From Panulirus ornatus (taxonomy: Eukaryota; Arthropoda; Malacostraca; Decapoda; Palinuridae), in NCBI RefSeq assembly GCF_036320965.1, contig NC_092230.1:48100594-48164593 (forward strand): a DNA stretch of 64,000 nucleotides. Reading direction: 5' to 3'. Numbering within the stretch: position 1 is the stretch's first letter; the number at the start of each line of letters is the position of its first letter. A model generated the notes under the pieces. It worked only from the letters and a program-made list of their open reading frames with translations, did no database searches and was not told the origin of the DNA. Positions 21,889 to 34,490 of the stretch are shown piece after piece. The translations under genes were made by a program, and so were the position numbers.

Positions 21889-24439
21889 TTTTACTGTAAA
21901 TGTCATGGAAATACATGTATTTGTAAATTTCATAAATTCTTTAATAATCACTTTTAAAAGTAATAACAATAGATTTGCAAAAACTCGCAGAATCATGTTT
22001 GGTGAATTTAACATCGTCTTGTAATAAGGGAACGCAGCTACAAGAAAATGTAAAAAAATACTGTAAACACAGATAATTTTTATAAAAACATAAAAAACTA
22101 TAAAGTCTCATCAACTTGAGAGGGTCAATCAAGAGGAAGGAAAAAAGAATTTTGTAACACTTGCTCCTTCTTGTGTGTTATAAATTGTTTATCTCTAAAA
22201 TCAATTCTCAAAAAGAGGAAGAGACCAAAATATTCCATACCCAAGCAAATTGAGGTTAGCAATATATCGTAATGAAAAGTTTTTCCTCCTAGACCTCACA
22301 CTAACCTGGCTCTACTGATTCCGAAACCTGGAGAAATCAGGGACTGGTGCCTGTTCTGGAGACACTAATGATACTCTTTAATAAGACTACCAGAACATTA
22401 TCACCTTTTTTAAAGAGTCTCCCCACAACTAGTATCAGTCCCATATTCTGCCAGGCTCTGGAACTGGTAAAGCTGAGTTCAACCAAGATCTCACAGAGCA
22501 CAGAGGTCAGATTTTGGGGCGAGTCCCAAGTTAGGTCTTTTAGTTAAATTCCTCCATTAGGTCCAAGGTTAGGTTATAGACCTATCTCGATCATTAAGTA
22601 TAGTATTGGGTTAGGTCCTGAGTTCTAGGTTACTGCTAACCAAGGTTTAAACATAAGATTTAACCTAAGCTAAAAGGTAACCTACCAACCTAATCACCAA
22701 AACCAAACATAATGAGGTAAAAGTAATTTTAGTTCTGCATCAAAACTAGCTTCGGGAAATCACTACTTATATATCAGGTGCTCTGTGGTTAGGTTTTGAT
22801 TATAGAAATACCTGTGGTGTATGAATTTTAGCATTAAATTTTACTGAATAAAGTCAGACATGGCAACAGTAATACATACTGAAAATTGTGAGGCTTACCA
22901 AAGGAAAAATAGGCAATACATTTGTTAAAAGTCAACAAAACCTATGAAACCTTCACCTACACTTACCTAGGATATAAATATTTTTAAATTTTCGATGGTT
23001 AAATTGAAATATCCCAAAATTTATTCTTGTTTACTGTGAGACATCAAACGGTTAAGTATAAGCCCTGCAAATACAGTCATAAGATGGAATCCACTTGTAT
23101 CTCCATGGACATGCAATGCCTAATAACTGAATGTAAACACAAAGTGAAAATAATGTCAGTATAACCCTATTACCATTCCATCTCCTGGGTGAAGCTTTAT
23201 AGTAATGAGGTCTGTTGATACTTTACAAGTATCCTGACTACTTTTATATTACCAAAATTAACCCTACAATTTTTCCCAACATGCATAAACCTTACTGCCT
23301 TAATCTATATTGTTCATCAATGTAGTATGCTCCAAGTTATGGTCTGCAATTCGTAGCTTACTAACTAAATGTTCCACTAGCATTAAAGAACAAAATAAAT
23401 TGTTATTCAAAAGTAACAGAGATGTACAGCAGTTCTAAACAATAACAACGAAAAAAAGGGGTAAAAGTATAGTTTAGCTCTGTATTACTATTAGCGTTAG
23501 CTATTCAATTGTTTTTTTTTATGTGCCATCAGTGTTTAGAAAATACAATAACAGTTAAACTTTATCAAATAATTTCATAGTAGTTAGGGTAATGTATACT
23601 GTGAAAAAGTGGGGCTACATGAAGTGAAAGTTAGTAATGCAATTGTAGAAAACAGAACCTATTAAAAACTCACCTAACCTCCCTAGCAGTTGAGATTTAT
23701 CTTAATATTTGATATTTTGTTAAAATATAGCAACCAATTACACCCATGAATGGGTGTCTGCAAATGCTCTTGAATGTCAACAAACAACTAGCAAAAGAAT
23801 ATGCAGCTCAGAAGCAGACTATTCTTATGTTCGTACATCTCTACGATACATCTCAGCTCCTAGGTGAAGTTCTCATATATTTTCTTCATTTTTCCTAGTG
23901 TAACTTTTACAGTAATTAAGACCACAGTTTCCCTGATGTATGTAACACTCACCACCACACCTCAATAAATATCGTTCAATTTGACACTCAAAGTCACGCT
24001 CTGCTACTGTTATTTCATTCTCTACCCTATTTTTTCAATCTTTTTCAATGAAGGCTTCCTTAACTTATTAATCATATTCTGTGGCACCCCTTTCCCATAA
24101 TTACCATATTTCGAGGCATACTTATCCCATATCATATACCTTAAACCTTATCTGCGATTTGTGATTTTAGACATTCTTCACTTTACGCAGGGGGAGTACT
24201 GAAACTATATTACCAATACTTAATATATAAACATTATTACAGTACATTTCTATTAAAACATACAAGAAAGCAATTATTCATAAGCATAAACTCCTTTGGC
24301 ATCCCCAGGGTGGTTAACTGGACTTTTAATATGATTAAAATTCCAATGGTAATGTCCGAGTTCAACGTACTTAAGATCCTCAAAGGAAATGCCTGAGAAA
24401 CTGCTGTGTTACCAGGTCAGGTCAGGTCAGCAATATAAC
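21889..24439. other. 5' region of TRAPPC5, no recognised coding
   Basis: AT-rich, with several GGTTAGGTT-type low-complexity spots (22500-22800). It probably contains the 5' UTR exon, first intron and promoter of TRAPPC5, but no element could be pinned down. Confidence 0.35.
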
Positions 24440-24690
24440 TGTCACATACCATCATAAATGACAGTAACGGGTGTCATACACCGTAACAAGAGTGGCAATA
24501 ACGGGTGACATCCACCGTTGTAAGAGTGACTAACGGGTGTCATCTACCTCCATAAGGGTAACAGTAACGGATGATATCTTCCATTATAAGAATGACAGTA
24601 ACAGGTGTCATCTACCGTTACAAACGTCCCAGTAACGGATGTCATGTACCGTTATAAACGTCCCAGTAACGGGTGTCATCTACCATAGCT
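24440..24690. repeat. ~35-bp tandem repeat whose units are hairpins, about 7 copies
   Basis: Units follow the form TAACGG…(about 10-11 bases with GTGTCAT)…CCGTTA and are separated by short linkers. Seven diverged copies are present. The gene-poor position upstream of TRAPPC5 is compatible with a promoter-proximal array. Confidence 0.7.
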
Positions 24691-25420
24691 AGTGATCAAC
24701 AGTAAGATACCTGCTGCTCCTGTTGTGACTCCACACCATAAGTCAGAGTTCCTGTTGCTGGGCTGACACACACACACTACAATAATTATTCTGCGTCTTC
24801 GATGACGTTCATGCGCTTCTTCCAGCCTTCCATTGGTTCATTGAGACGATGGTTGACTTATTAGTTGACAAGTTGAGAAATTGTACGGCTCAGCTGAGGG
24901 AAGACTCGACCTAAGATCCGGGTCACGCAACCACGCTATTGATACCACAGTTATTAAAGAAAAAACAAAAAAAGAATGATTCATTTTATTTTAAAAACAT
25001 AAATTACTTTTATTTTATTATATCAATTATATTGTATAATATGGATGCTGAAAGTTATGATTGACCTACAAAAATATCGATTATATACTTCGAATTTGAT
25101 CTCAGAGGGTGTTATTCATGTCACTTGTTTACTACACTGAAAATATATATGTATATTTTATGTATAATTACCGACTGGTACAATATACTCCAACTATGGC
25201 CAATGTTCTTCTTTTATTTTCAAGGAGTGGGGATCATGCCTGCAGTGAGAAAAAAAGGGATTTCGGTTACCATATAAATACATAATTAGAAGTGAGCAAT
25301 ATATTCAAATTTGATATTATATTGTATAGTATATACATGCTTTCATCTATGCAAGCCTCTTACACAAAGCACTGTAATACTTTTGTTGTTATTATTATCG
25401 TTTTATTCTTGTTTTCCGTT
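24691..25420. other. Possible TRAPPC5 promoter flank, no recognised feature
   Basis: A less AT-rich patch at 24700-24910 (CGTCTTCGATGACGTTCATG) stands out from AT-rich DNA on both sides and could be a CpG-containing promoter. This is inference only. Confidence 0.25.
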
Positions 25421-25650
25421 TCCTGCTTTAACGAGGTAGCGTCAGGAATAGGCGAAGAATGGCCTCTTCCGGTCACCTCCATTATCAAGCCGGATGCACA
25501 ATGCACCGAAACCAGAGCCCCCTAATCCACACCCCTGCAGACATGGGAGAAAGAATATTACCGACACATCTCCTGCGTGTCGTAGAAGGCGGTTTAGAGG
25601 GATAGGAGCCGGGGGACTGGATATTCTTCCCCCTTGAATTTCAGTTTTTA
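25421..25650 (+). repeat. LINE/SINE tail fragments (families R1/R2)
   Basis: TTTCCTGCTTTAACGAGGTA starts a tail-like block with GCACAATGCACCGAAACCAG (compare 329-345). CTCCTGCGTGTCGTAGAAGG and GGAGCCGGGGGACTGGATAT then belong to family R1. Confidence 0.55.
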
Positions 25651-26918
25651 CATATGTCAACTGTTGTATTCGGAGGTGGAGGGGAAGCACTCATGATTGG
25701 GGGAAGGTGGAATGGCTCCCTGCTCCCCCGCCAGCCCCTCTGGTCACGCATTACCACAACTTCGTTGCTCGAGGGAGGAAGGAGGCATCATAACGGTCAA
25801 CCTTCGTGGGTATGGTCCCCACAGAAGCTATGGGAAGCAGCAGCCAGAGTTATGCGTCCAAGCCTTGGTTGGAGGATCACATGCTGACTGCTTAGGATGA
25901 GAACAATGGCTGAAGTGATCCGCCGAACATTATGGCAGACATAGATGAGTTGTCAAAGATACGGTGTTGCTAACATCATCATCGCTTCAGTTCATGTCCA
26001 GCCAGACCAGAGCCGGGCTGGTGTCTCTGGTAGTTGAGCCAGGACTGGCTGGGAGGCTGGTAATACAATATTACTTCGTTCATCACTACACAGTAGCCGG
26101 GCTGATGGTAGTGGTGTGGCAGGGGAGGAGGTGCATGGGGTGAAGCAGGCGTGGCAGGGGAGGAGGTGTAGTGGGGTGAAGCAGGTATGGCAGATGTTGG
26201 TGTGGTGGGGGTTAGGCAGGTGTGCACGTAGGAGATATAAGGCAAGGGTTCTGTGGCGATGGTTCCACAGATGTGCTGAAGCAAAGGTTAACTGAGAGAG
26301 GTGAACCACTGTATGGTCTCGTGGTGCTGCTACAGAAGATTCGAGGAGGTCTCGTGGTGCTGCTACAGGAGAGAGGAGGGCCTGCTGAGGTTCCAAGGTG
26401 ATGAAGTAGGTGGTGATGCGACTCCATGGTTGAGAGGATGGTGGCCAGAGGCGGAGTGTATGTTTGGGTGGTAAGGTCGTGAGGGAGATGGAGTTAGTAG
26501 AGTTCTCAAGGATCAAACTGTTGCAGGAGATGGGCAACGGCGAGTCTCACGGAGCCAGACTCACACTGGCCTACTACTGAAGGAGGTTGTGGATGACCAG
26601 GCTCCACGGAGCTCCTGACGAAGGAGGAGGAATAAACCGGAGTCACATGGCGCTCTATGTATTCAGGTGCGTGCGGGGAGGTCATCCCTAGCACATGACC
26701 TGGCTCCCTGCAGGTGACAGGCTACCATCATGTATGGGGCACTCTGGGAGTCACACTACACCAGGGGGGGGGGGAATAAGCTGTCTGGTGACCTGTGCAG
26801 GTGACCTGTAGAGTACCTGCCTGCTGGACCTGGAAGGCTTTGACCTGGCTGGATCACGCCAGGTCACTGACAGCACTGATATCGAGGTAACTTGCGGACT
26901 TCAGGGTTTTCTGTAGCA
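25651..26918. other. GC-richer non-coding stretch with short duplications
   Basis: Local duplications occur at about 26110-26200 (GGCAGGGGAGGAGGTG) and 26318-26370 (GGTCTCGTGGTGCTGCTACA). A 181-codon minus-strand frame (25992-26537) is low complexity with no domain and is not called. Confidence 0.4.
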
Positions 26919-27080
26919 ACGCTAGCAGGTGGTGCTACACGTCAGCAGGTCGTGCTACACGTCAGCAGGTCCTGCTACTGTCAGCAGATCCTGCTATACG
27001 CCAGCAGGTCGTGCTACACGCCAGCAGGTCGTGCTACACGCCAGCAGGTCCTGCTACACGCCAGCAGGTCCTGCTACACG
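26919..27080. repeat. 20-bp minisatellite, about 8 copies
   Basis: The unit is ACACGCCAGCAGGTCGTGCT with C/T and G/C variants. One copy is shortened. Confidence 0.9.
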
Positions 27081-28756
27081 TTTAGTGGATGAGGAAAGTT
27101 TTAGTGTTTCGACCAGAGAAACATGAACCAGCGGGAGCGGAGGAGCAAATTCTCCAGTATAAGAGACGTGACCCTTACCCTCTGTAAACCTTCGTCGTGT
27201 CCTGCAAGAACAGCGATCCCTCGAGAAGGTATATGAGCATAGGAATAACCAATGGCGTGTCAGGGGCTGAGGGAATATAGCTACCCAATGTTCAGCAAAA
27301 GAGGGAAAGAAAGTCATGGCCTTAGTAACCCTAGCACACCACACCCTGGGTCTGGCACATCCAACGCTTCTCAAAGTTCGTTTCTTCTGCTGGGTTCCGC
27401 TACCTTCAGTTCTTGTTCAGACATGACCTTGACCTGTTGCTTCAGTCTGTGCTGCTGTTCTTGCTTTGTGGTTTATGGTTTTTGGCTCCGACAGACAGGG
27501 GCCATGGATGGTGGCAGTATGGGGGAGGAATAACCTATAAATAAATGTGCCACAAGTCATGGTAATACAGGGAAGATCTCAGTATGTCTCTCAGTAGAAA
27601 CTCGCTGGTCTGGAAAATTGATACTGTCAGTATTATTACAATGGCTCTCTCTCTCTCTCTACACACACACATATATATTTGGTGACTAACCATAGTATTT
27701 TTTTTCTTTACAATGACGACTTCCAATCACGTTTTCTTTACTTCTCTATATCAACGAAGTATTTAGTTTATGTAATTTTTTTTGCTTCAGTAAATTGCAC
27801 TTCATTTTCCCTGGTCCACCAGACGTGTTGGAACCAAGTTAATTTCAAGCGTGCGTCACACTAACGAGCGAGGACATGGTTCTGGGGTTCACAAGGGCAA
27901 CAGCTTGCGTACTGGTAGTTCAGCCAAGCAAGGAAGGTCGAATGTCCTTTGAGACACGTTTGTCAAAACAAAATGTTGGTGCCACACTTCCCTTGAATAA
28001 AGAATTACTTTTTGTTTTATGATTACTATATTTGACATCATTCTGGACAACACTGAAAAGAGGGAGACTTTCTTCTTAGTTTTGGTTAAGAGTTGAACCT
28101 TATCTTTAAAGTAACTACCAAGAAACCTCTTGAAAACTAATTATCTCTGTAAGACAAGGGGGCAGAAAAACTCAAGTATGTGGTCATTTCTGTTTTATTC
28201 CAAAAATTAAAATGGCACATGCATGCATAACAGTACCCCGAGCCGCGGAGGGCATGCATGGCGGCGTCTGGCAACCCACCCACACCTGACCAACGTTGTC
28301 TGGTGGTGTGTGGCAACCTAACCTGCCAGCATCTGTCTAGAGACATCTGGCAGCCCCCACCTGCCATGCATAGCCCATCATACAGCAGAGGAAGTCGACC
28401 TTCTTACAAATTCGTAATCCTCAAAAATTCACAAAACTCGTGGAGAAGAACTGCCAGTGGCTTGAGAATATTCAGTAATAAGATGATTGTTAGGCGACAT
28501 ACTCAACTAATATCACTAGCTGGTAACTCCCCAACCTCAGCGGTGTTGCCCACTAGGGGTCCCCAAGTTTCTACAGAAGACTAAACTTTACATAATCCTA
28601 AGATGATTGTTTTAAAATGTCATCCATGTTGGAGACGACATGGAGAGTCACTAAATTATGACATTTCCGAAGATATAACCAACGTTTGTACATCCGTACA
28701 CTAGAATATAACAGTCGCCCTCAAAACTTCCTTTTCACTGCCATTCGTAAACCATA
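27081..28756. other. Non-coding intergenic DNA, no recognised feature
   Basis: Contains a short (CT)n/(CA)n at 27642-27672. The plus-strand frames at 27252-27533 and 28258-28584 have no recognisable domain. Confidence 0.4.
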
Positions 28757-28927
28757 ATACTGTAAACCACACAGGTGTAAACCACACAGGTGTATACCAC
28801 ACAGGTGTAAACCACACAGGTGTATACCACACAGGTGTAAACCACACAGGTGTAAACCACACAGGTGTATACCACACAGGTGTAAACCACACAGGTGTAA
28901 ACCACAGTGTATACCACACAGGTGTAT
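28757..28927. repeat. 15-bp minisatellite with repeated CAGGTG
   Basis: About 11 copies of ACAGGTGTAAACCAC or ACAGGTGTATACCAC. It is open in several minus-strand frames only because 15 is a multiple of 3. Confidence 0.9.
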
Positions 28928-30204
28928 ACGAATACTGACGAACACTATACCATCAACCTCGACCCAGTCAGGCGTGTCTGACCCAAACATGTCAACCAGA
29001 ATATTGACGTAAGTTCTCAACTGCCCAGTTATGACCAGCAAGCTAACTACAGTTATCCTCGGAAAGCGAACCAAAATGTTAACCACAAACCTCCCCCCAA
29101 AAAAACCTTAAGGTAGTTTGCTGTCACCAAACTAACGGCAAAATATCAACCAAGGCAAGTAATGAACCACAATATAAGCACACAACCCAATCAACCATGA
29201 AGACTTACCTCAAAAATGATCGGTAAGCTGTCAACCACATCACAAACTCACAAACACAAGTAACAACCAGTAAACCAGGCCAGTGGGCGGGGCGTGTGTG
29301 CTGATGGGCGTTACACAGTGTGACCTTGCACTCTGGTTGACCCCTCTGGCCATCCCCTGACCCCGAGCAATTATCTTGTCACACTGGTATCATCCTCACA
29401 CTTGGGTGGTAACAGTCGCTTTTGTCACACTGAAAACGAGCACACAAAATTTTGGTAACAGTTGCTCGTATCACACTAGGTTGGCAACAATTGTTTTCGT
29501 GCATTGATGACATGTTCACACAAGGCTGGTAGCACTGCTGACCACACTAGTAACATGCTCACACTAAGTTGGTAACATTTACTCTGGTGCAGTGGTAACA
29601 CGTTCACACTTGGTCAGTAACGACTGTTCTGGTCACAATTAGAAGCATGTTCTTACAAGATTGGTAACAACTGCTCTGGGTATTATGGTTACCTATTCAC
29701 ACTAGTCTGGTAACAGTGGCCACACTGGTCACGGGCTTATATTAACTGGTAACAATTACTCTGGCCACACTGGTCACACAAGGATGGTAACAACTGGTAG
29801 CGTCATTCATGCAAATGAGGGAGAGTGACGAGAAAACAATGATAAATAAAACCGGCAAAATATAATTACTGGCAACCATTTGTTGACAGTAATAGTGTGA
29901 GGGAACCTCCAGTCTTCCTCCAGCGGTTTAGCGACTAAAAATGGATTTCACAGAAATCATTTAATATATATCTTTCATATATATATATATATAAGGTGAT
30001 TCAAAGCTAAGAAAGGTTATATGAAAAGATTGTGTGTGTGTCATAAACAGTTTTGTTTATAAACAACTATCGCATTCAACTTAGCATATTTCGTTATCAC
30101 ATTCAACAAAATATTTGTGTCATCAACCTGATCTGGTTTGCTTGATTAACCACAATAACATTCCACATTGGATGTTGCGATGAACCACGGGAACTGTGGC
30201 TCTA
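28928..30204. repeat. Degenerate tandem DNA
   Basis: 29380-29800 is a diverged tandem built on GGTAACAACTGCTCTGG and CACACTGGTCACA-like segments of about 30-40 bases. 28928-29300 repeats ACCA/AACC words. A short (AT)n is at 29970-29992. No gene. Confidence 0.5.
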
Positions 30205-30955
30205 ACACTAGGGTACAGCTGTACATCAGCCCTGCCCTAGGACAGAACAGTACATTACCCCATCACCCGGGTAGAGCTGTACATTAGCCCATCACCCAGG
30301 TAGAGCTGTACATAAGCCCATCACCCGGGTAGAGCTGTACATTAGCCCATCACCCAGGTAGAGCTGTACATAAGCCCATCACCCGGGTAGAGCTGTACAT
30401 TAGCCCATCACCCAGGTAGAGCTGTACATAAGCCCATCACCCGGGTAGAGCTGTACATTAGCCCATCACCCGGGTAGAGCTGTACATTAGCCCATCACCC
30501 GGGTAGAGCTGTACATAAGCCCATCACCAGGGTAGAGCTGTACATTAGCCCATCACCAGGGTAGAGCTGTACATAAGCCCATCACCCGGGTAGAGCTGTA
30601 CATTAGCCCATCACCAGGGTAGAGCTGTACATAAGCCCATCACCCGGGTAGAGCTGTACATTAGCCCATCACCCGGGTAGAGCTGTACATTAGCCCATCA
30701 CCCGGGTAGAGCTGTACATAAGCCCATCACCAGGGTAGAGCTGTACATTAGCCCATCACCAGGGTAGAGCTGTACATAAGCCCATCACCCGGGTAGAGCT
30801 GTACATTAGCCCATCACCAGGGTAGAGCTGTACATTAGCCCATCACCCAGGTAGAGCTGTACATAAGCCCATCACCCGGGTAGAGCTGTACATTAGCCCA
30901 TCACCCGGGTAGAGCTGTACATTAGCCCATCACCCAGGTAGAGCTGTACATAAGC
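30205..30955. repeat. 29-bp satellite array, about 25 copies
   Basis: The unit contains AGCCCATCACCCGGGTAGAG then CTGTACATT. Two positions vary in a structured way: ACATT versus ACATA-AG at the unit end, and CCCGGG versus CCCAGG or CCAGGG in the middle. Copies are continuous with no spacers. Confidence 0.95.
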
Positions 30956-31144
30956 CGAGGACAAGGACAGAGCTGCGTGTCAAGTCAACACCAGGGCTAC
31001 AGGTCACGTGTATGTGTCAACCATGGCTACATTAACAAGATGATGAGACACTGTTACGTTCACGGTCTCCTCCCCACATTAAGATGGCCACTGTCTCAGG
31101 TTGAAGAAAGTATACACTGTGGGGTATCTATATAGTCTTATCTG

Positions 31145-31147
<3 letters not shown>

Positions 31148-31229
<82 letters not shown>
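31148..31229. repeat. (AT)n microsatellite
   Basis: About 40 AT units, at the left edge of a LINE fragment. Confidence 0.95.
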
Positions 31230-31231
<2 letters not shown>

Positions 31232-31515
31232 GAGAGATGTAATGTGTGGGAAGTTGATCAAGGAATGCCAGTTTAAGAAAGTGGGGTGATGCTAAGTGGA
31301 ATCAGATTGAGAAAGCTGATGAGAGTGTGTGTGCTGAAATGGCTCGCACGTAAGAACATGATGAGTCAGGAGAGGCTGACTAAGATAATCTGCCAGAGAT
31401 GGGAAGGCGGGTGGATATAAGGCTGTTATCAATTGTTTATGTTTAAAAGTGACAGCTAGAGAATCAATTCACAAATAACACTATTTGTCTGTTCCCGCTG
31501 TTACCTCGCGAAGGC
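31230..31515 (+). mobile_element. RTE-like LINE 3' fragment
   Basis: Diverged copy of the post-RT region (GTGTGCTGAAATGGCTCGCA, AGTCAGGAGAGGCTGACTAA) joined to a tail fragment with ACAGCTAGAGAATCAATTCA and a terminal TGTTACCTCGCGAAGGCAAG. Confidence 0.6.
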
Positions 31516-33060
31516 AAGAAAAGCATTAGTCTCATCTCATGGAGATGAAAGAAGTGAGAGCAAATGAGCTTGGAAAAGAGACTTTTGTGAAGAACTTCCA
31601 AGAGAGACTGAGTGTAGAATGGCAAAAGGTGAGAGTACACGAAGCTAGGGGGAAAGAGTGAAGAATAGAAGACATTCAGGGACACAGCACTGGCATGAGC
31701 GAGAGATGCATGTGGCATGTGCAAGGTGGGCGAATTAAAAAGAGCTGTGAATGGTGCGTGAAGAATTGAAGTTGCTATTGAAAGATATAAGGGAGGTATA
31801 TAGATGGTACTAACAGGAAAGGAGTGCAAATGAACGGGAGAGATATAAGAGAAACCATCAGGAGGCCAAGAGGAAGGTGCGGGGGTTGAAAAAGAGGGCA
31901 AATGTGAGCTGGGGTGAGTGAATATCAGTAAACTTTAGGGAGAATAGGAGGATGTTTTGCAAGGAGGTAAGTACTGTGCAAAAAACAAGAGAACAAATGA
32001 GAACATCAGTGAAAGGGGTAGACAGGGAAGTGATAATAGGTAGTGATGAAGTGAGAAGTATAGAATGACTGACAGATGTAGGGTGTTTGGGATGGGGTGG
32101 TATGTGAAATGAAGGAGTCATGGAGAGTGGTTTGGTGAAGAAAGAAGAGGAGAGGAGAGCCTTATGTAAGATGAAATGTGGCAAGGCGGCTGGGGTGGAT
32201 TGTATTGCTGTTGAATTTCTTAAGAAAGGGGGTGACTGTGTTGTTGACTGGTTAGATAGGATTTTCAATGTATGTACGGATCATGGTGAGGTGCCTGATG
32301 ATTGGTGGAATGCATATATAATGACATTGTATAAAGGTAAGGGAAGTAAAGGTTAGAGTTCAAATTACAGAGGTATAAGCTTGTTGAGTGTACCTGTCAA
32401 GTTGTATGGGAGAGAACTGATTGAGAGGGTGACGACATGTACAGAGCATCAGACTGGGGAGGAGCAGTTTAAAGAATGTGTGAGAAAGAGAAGTATAGGA
32501 TTTGTATGTGATATTTATGGATCTGGAGAAGGAATATGATAGGGTTGATGGAGATGCCCTGTGGAAAGTCATATATGGCATGGAAGAAAGCTTCAAGGAG
32601 CAGAGAAGTTTTTATCAAGGGTGTAAGGCTTGTGTATGAGTGTGAAGAGAGGAGAGTGAAAGGTTAAAAGTGAAGGTTGGTCTGTAGCATGGGTGTGTGA
32701 TATCACCATGGCTGTTTACTTTGTTTAGGATGGGGTTGTGAGGGAGATAAATGCAAGTTGTGCAGAAAGGGGTGTGTATGCAGTCTGTAAGGGATGAAGG
32801 GACTTGGGAAGTTAGTTAGTTGTTGTTTGCCTATGAAATAGTACTGGTGGCAAATTTGAGTGAACTGCAAAAACTGATAATGAGTTTGGAAGAAAGTGTG
32901 AAAGGAAACTGAGATTAAATGTGAATAAAAGCAAAGTTGTTAGGTTTAGCAGGGTTGAGAAATAGATCAGTTGGGGTGTGTTTGAATGGAGAATGTGGCC
33001 TTTCTTAGTCTGTTCCTGGCGCTACATCGCAAACATGGGAACTGGTGATCAAGTGTGAGA
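31516..33060 (+). mobile_element. RTE-like LINE, linker through most of RT, degenerate
   Basis: 31540-32110 is the linker. From 32120 a clear frame reads KMKCGKAAGVDCIAVEFLKK, GGDCVVDWLDRIFNVCTDHG, EVPDDWW and LYKGKGSKG, the conserved opening of the RT domain with SNYRGISLLSVPVKLYGREL following in a broken frame. The catalytic FADD is ruined (near 32830 the frame reads LFAYE). GLRQG-like sequence at about 32680 is also mutated. The tail ends GTTCCTGGCGCTACATCGCA at about 33013-33032, directly before (AT)n. It is the most complete copy of this family here. Confidence 0.8.
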
Positions 33061-33061
33061 A

Positions 33062-33066
<5 letters not shown>

Positions 33067-33144
<78 letters not shown>
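33067..33144. repeat. (AT)n microsatellite between opposed LINEs
   Basis: About 39 AT units. It joins the 3' end of the plus-strand LINE (31516-33060) to the minus-strand LINE (33145-34175). Confidence 0.95.
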
Positions 33145-33146
<2 letters not shown>

Positions 33147-34175
33147 GACCCTGGTATACCACATCGTTCCAACTCACTCTATTCCTTGTATGCTCAGGCC
33201 CTGATCGCTTAAAATCCTTTTCACTCCATCCTTCCACCTCCAATTTGGTCTCCTCCTTCTTCCTTCCACCTCTGACACATATATCCTCTTGGTCAATCTT
33301 TCCTCTCATTCTCTCCAAGTGACCAAACCATTTCAACACACCCTCTTCTGCTCTCTCAACCACATCCTTTTTATCACCACACATCTCTCTTACCCTTTCA
33401 TTACTTACTCGATGAAAACCACTTCACACCACAGATTGTCCTCAAACATTTAATTTCCAATACATCCACCCTCCTCTGCACAACCCTATCTATAGCTCAC
33501 GCCTCGCAACCATATAACATTGTTGGAACCACTTTTCCTTCAAACATACCCATTTTTGCTCTCCGAGATAACGTTCTCGCCTTCCACACATTCTTCAACG
33601 CTCCCAAAACCTTCGCTCTCTCCCCGACCCTGTGACTCACTTCCGCTTCCATCCGCTGCTAAGTCCACTCGCGGATATCTAAAACACTTCACTTCCTCCA
33701 ATTTTTCTCCATTCAAACTTACATCCCAATTTACTTGTCCCTCAACTCTACTAAACCTAATATCCTTGCTCTCATTTACATTTACTCTCAACTTTCTCCT
33801 TTCACATACTTTTCCAAACTCAGTTGCCATTTTTTGCAGTTTCACACTCGAATAAGCCACCAGAGCTGTATCACTGGCTAACAACAACTGACTCACTTTC
33901 CAGGCCCTCTCATCCCCAATGGACTGCAAACTCGCCCCTCTCTCCAAAACTCTTGCATTTATCTCCCTAACCATCCCATCCATAAACAAATTGAACAACC
34001 ATGGGGCATCATACACTCTATCTCTATCAATTTCAGGGAGACTCAGATGTTTTGGAAGAGGGTTAACGGAGAGAAAAACTAAAGAACAAATGGGGATGTG
34101 GTACGAGGTAATGATGCCCATTCCCTCCAGGAACTCCCTCAAAGGGGTGGCCACAGCAAAAGACATGGAGTACAC
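33145..34175 (-). mobile_element. RTE-like LINE, RT core to post-RT region, degenerate
   Basis: On the minus strand 33540-34010 encodes APWLFNLFMDGMVREINARV, QLLLASDTALVAYSSVKLQK (the FADD box is changed to LASD), EFGKVCERRKLRVNVNESK and LEEVKCFRYPRVDLAADG. After frameshifts, 33049-33384 encodes KDVVERAEEGVLKWFGHLER. A scrap of repeat R3 lies at 34105-34165. The catalytic damage makes it non-functional. Confidence 0.8.
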
Positions 34176-34199
34176 TGTGTACTTTGAAGGACTGTTGAA

Positions 34200-34490
34200 T
34201 GTTTCATGACAGGGTGACAGATGTAGGCATTTGGGTCAGGAAGATATATGAAGTAAGAGAGTCTAGGAAAGTGGTTTGGTAAAGAAAGAAGTGATGGGGA
34301 AAGCCTAGCATCAGATGAAGTGTGGCAAGACGGCGGGAGAGGATGGTATTGCAACTGAATTTCTTGAAAAAGGGGTGACTGTGTTGTTGATTGGTTTGAT
34401 AGGATTTTGAAAGATGCATGGATCATGGGTGAGGTGCCTGAGGACTCAAAGAAAGCATGTATAATGCCACTGTATAAAGGCAATGTACAT
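34200..34490 (+). mobile_element. RTE-like LINE, N-terminal RT fragment
   Basis: KCGKTAGEDGIATEFLEKG-like codons are recoverable across one indel, then LIGFDRILKDAWIMGEVPED and SKKACIMPLYKGN. It is homologous to 32160-32340. Confidence 0.7.

Noticed and set aside
25992..26537. 181-codon minus-strand ORF
   Set aside because: Low-complexity Pro/Ser/Thr/His composition, no motif, and no splice partners or conserved start.
30205..30955. CRISPR-like regular repeats (also 53440-55075)
   Set aside because: Repeats abut directly with no unique spacers, and the genome is eukaryotic.
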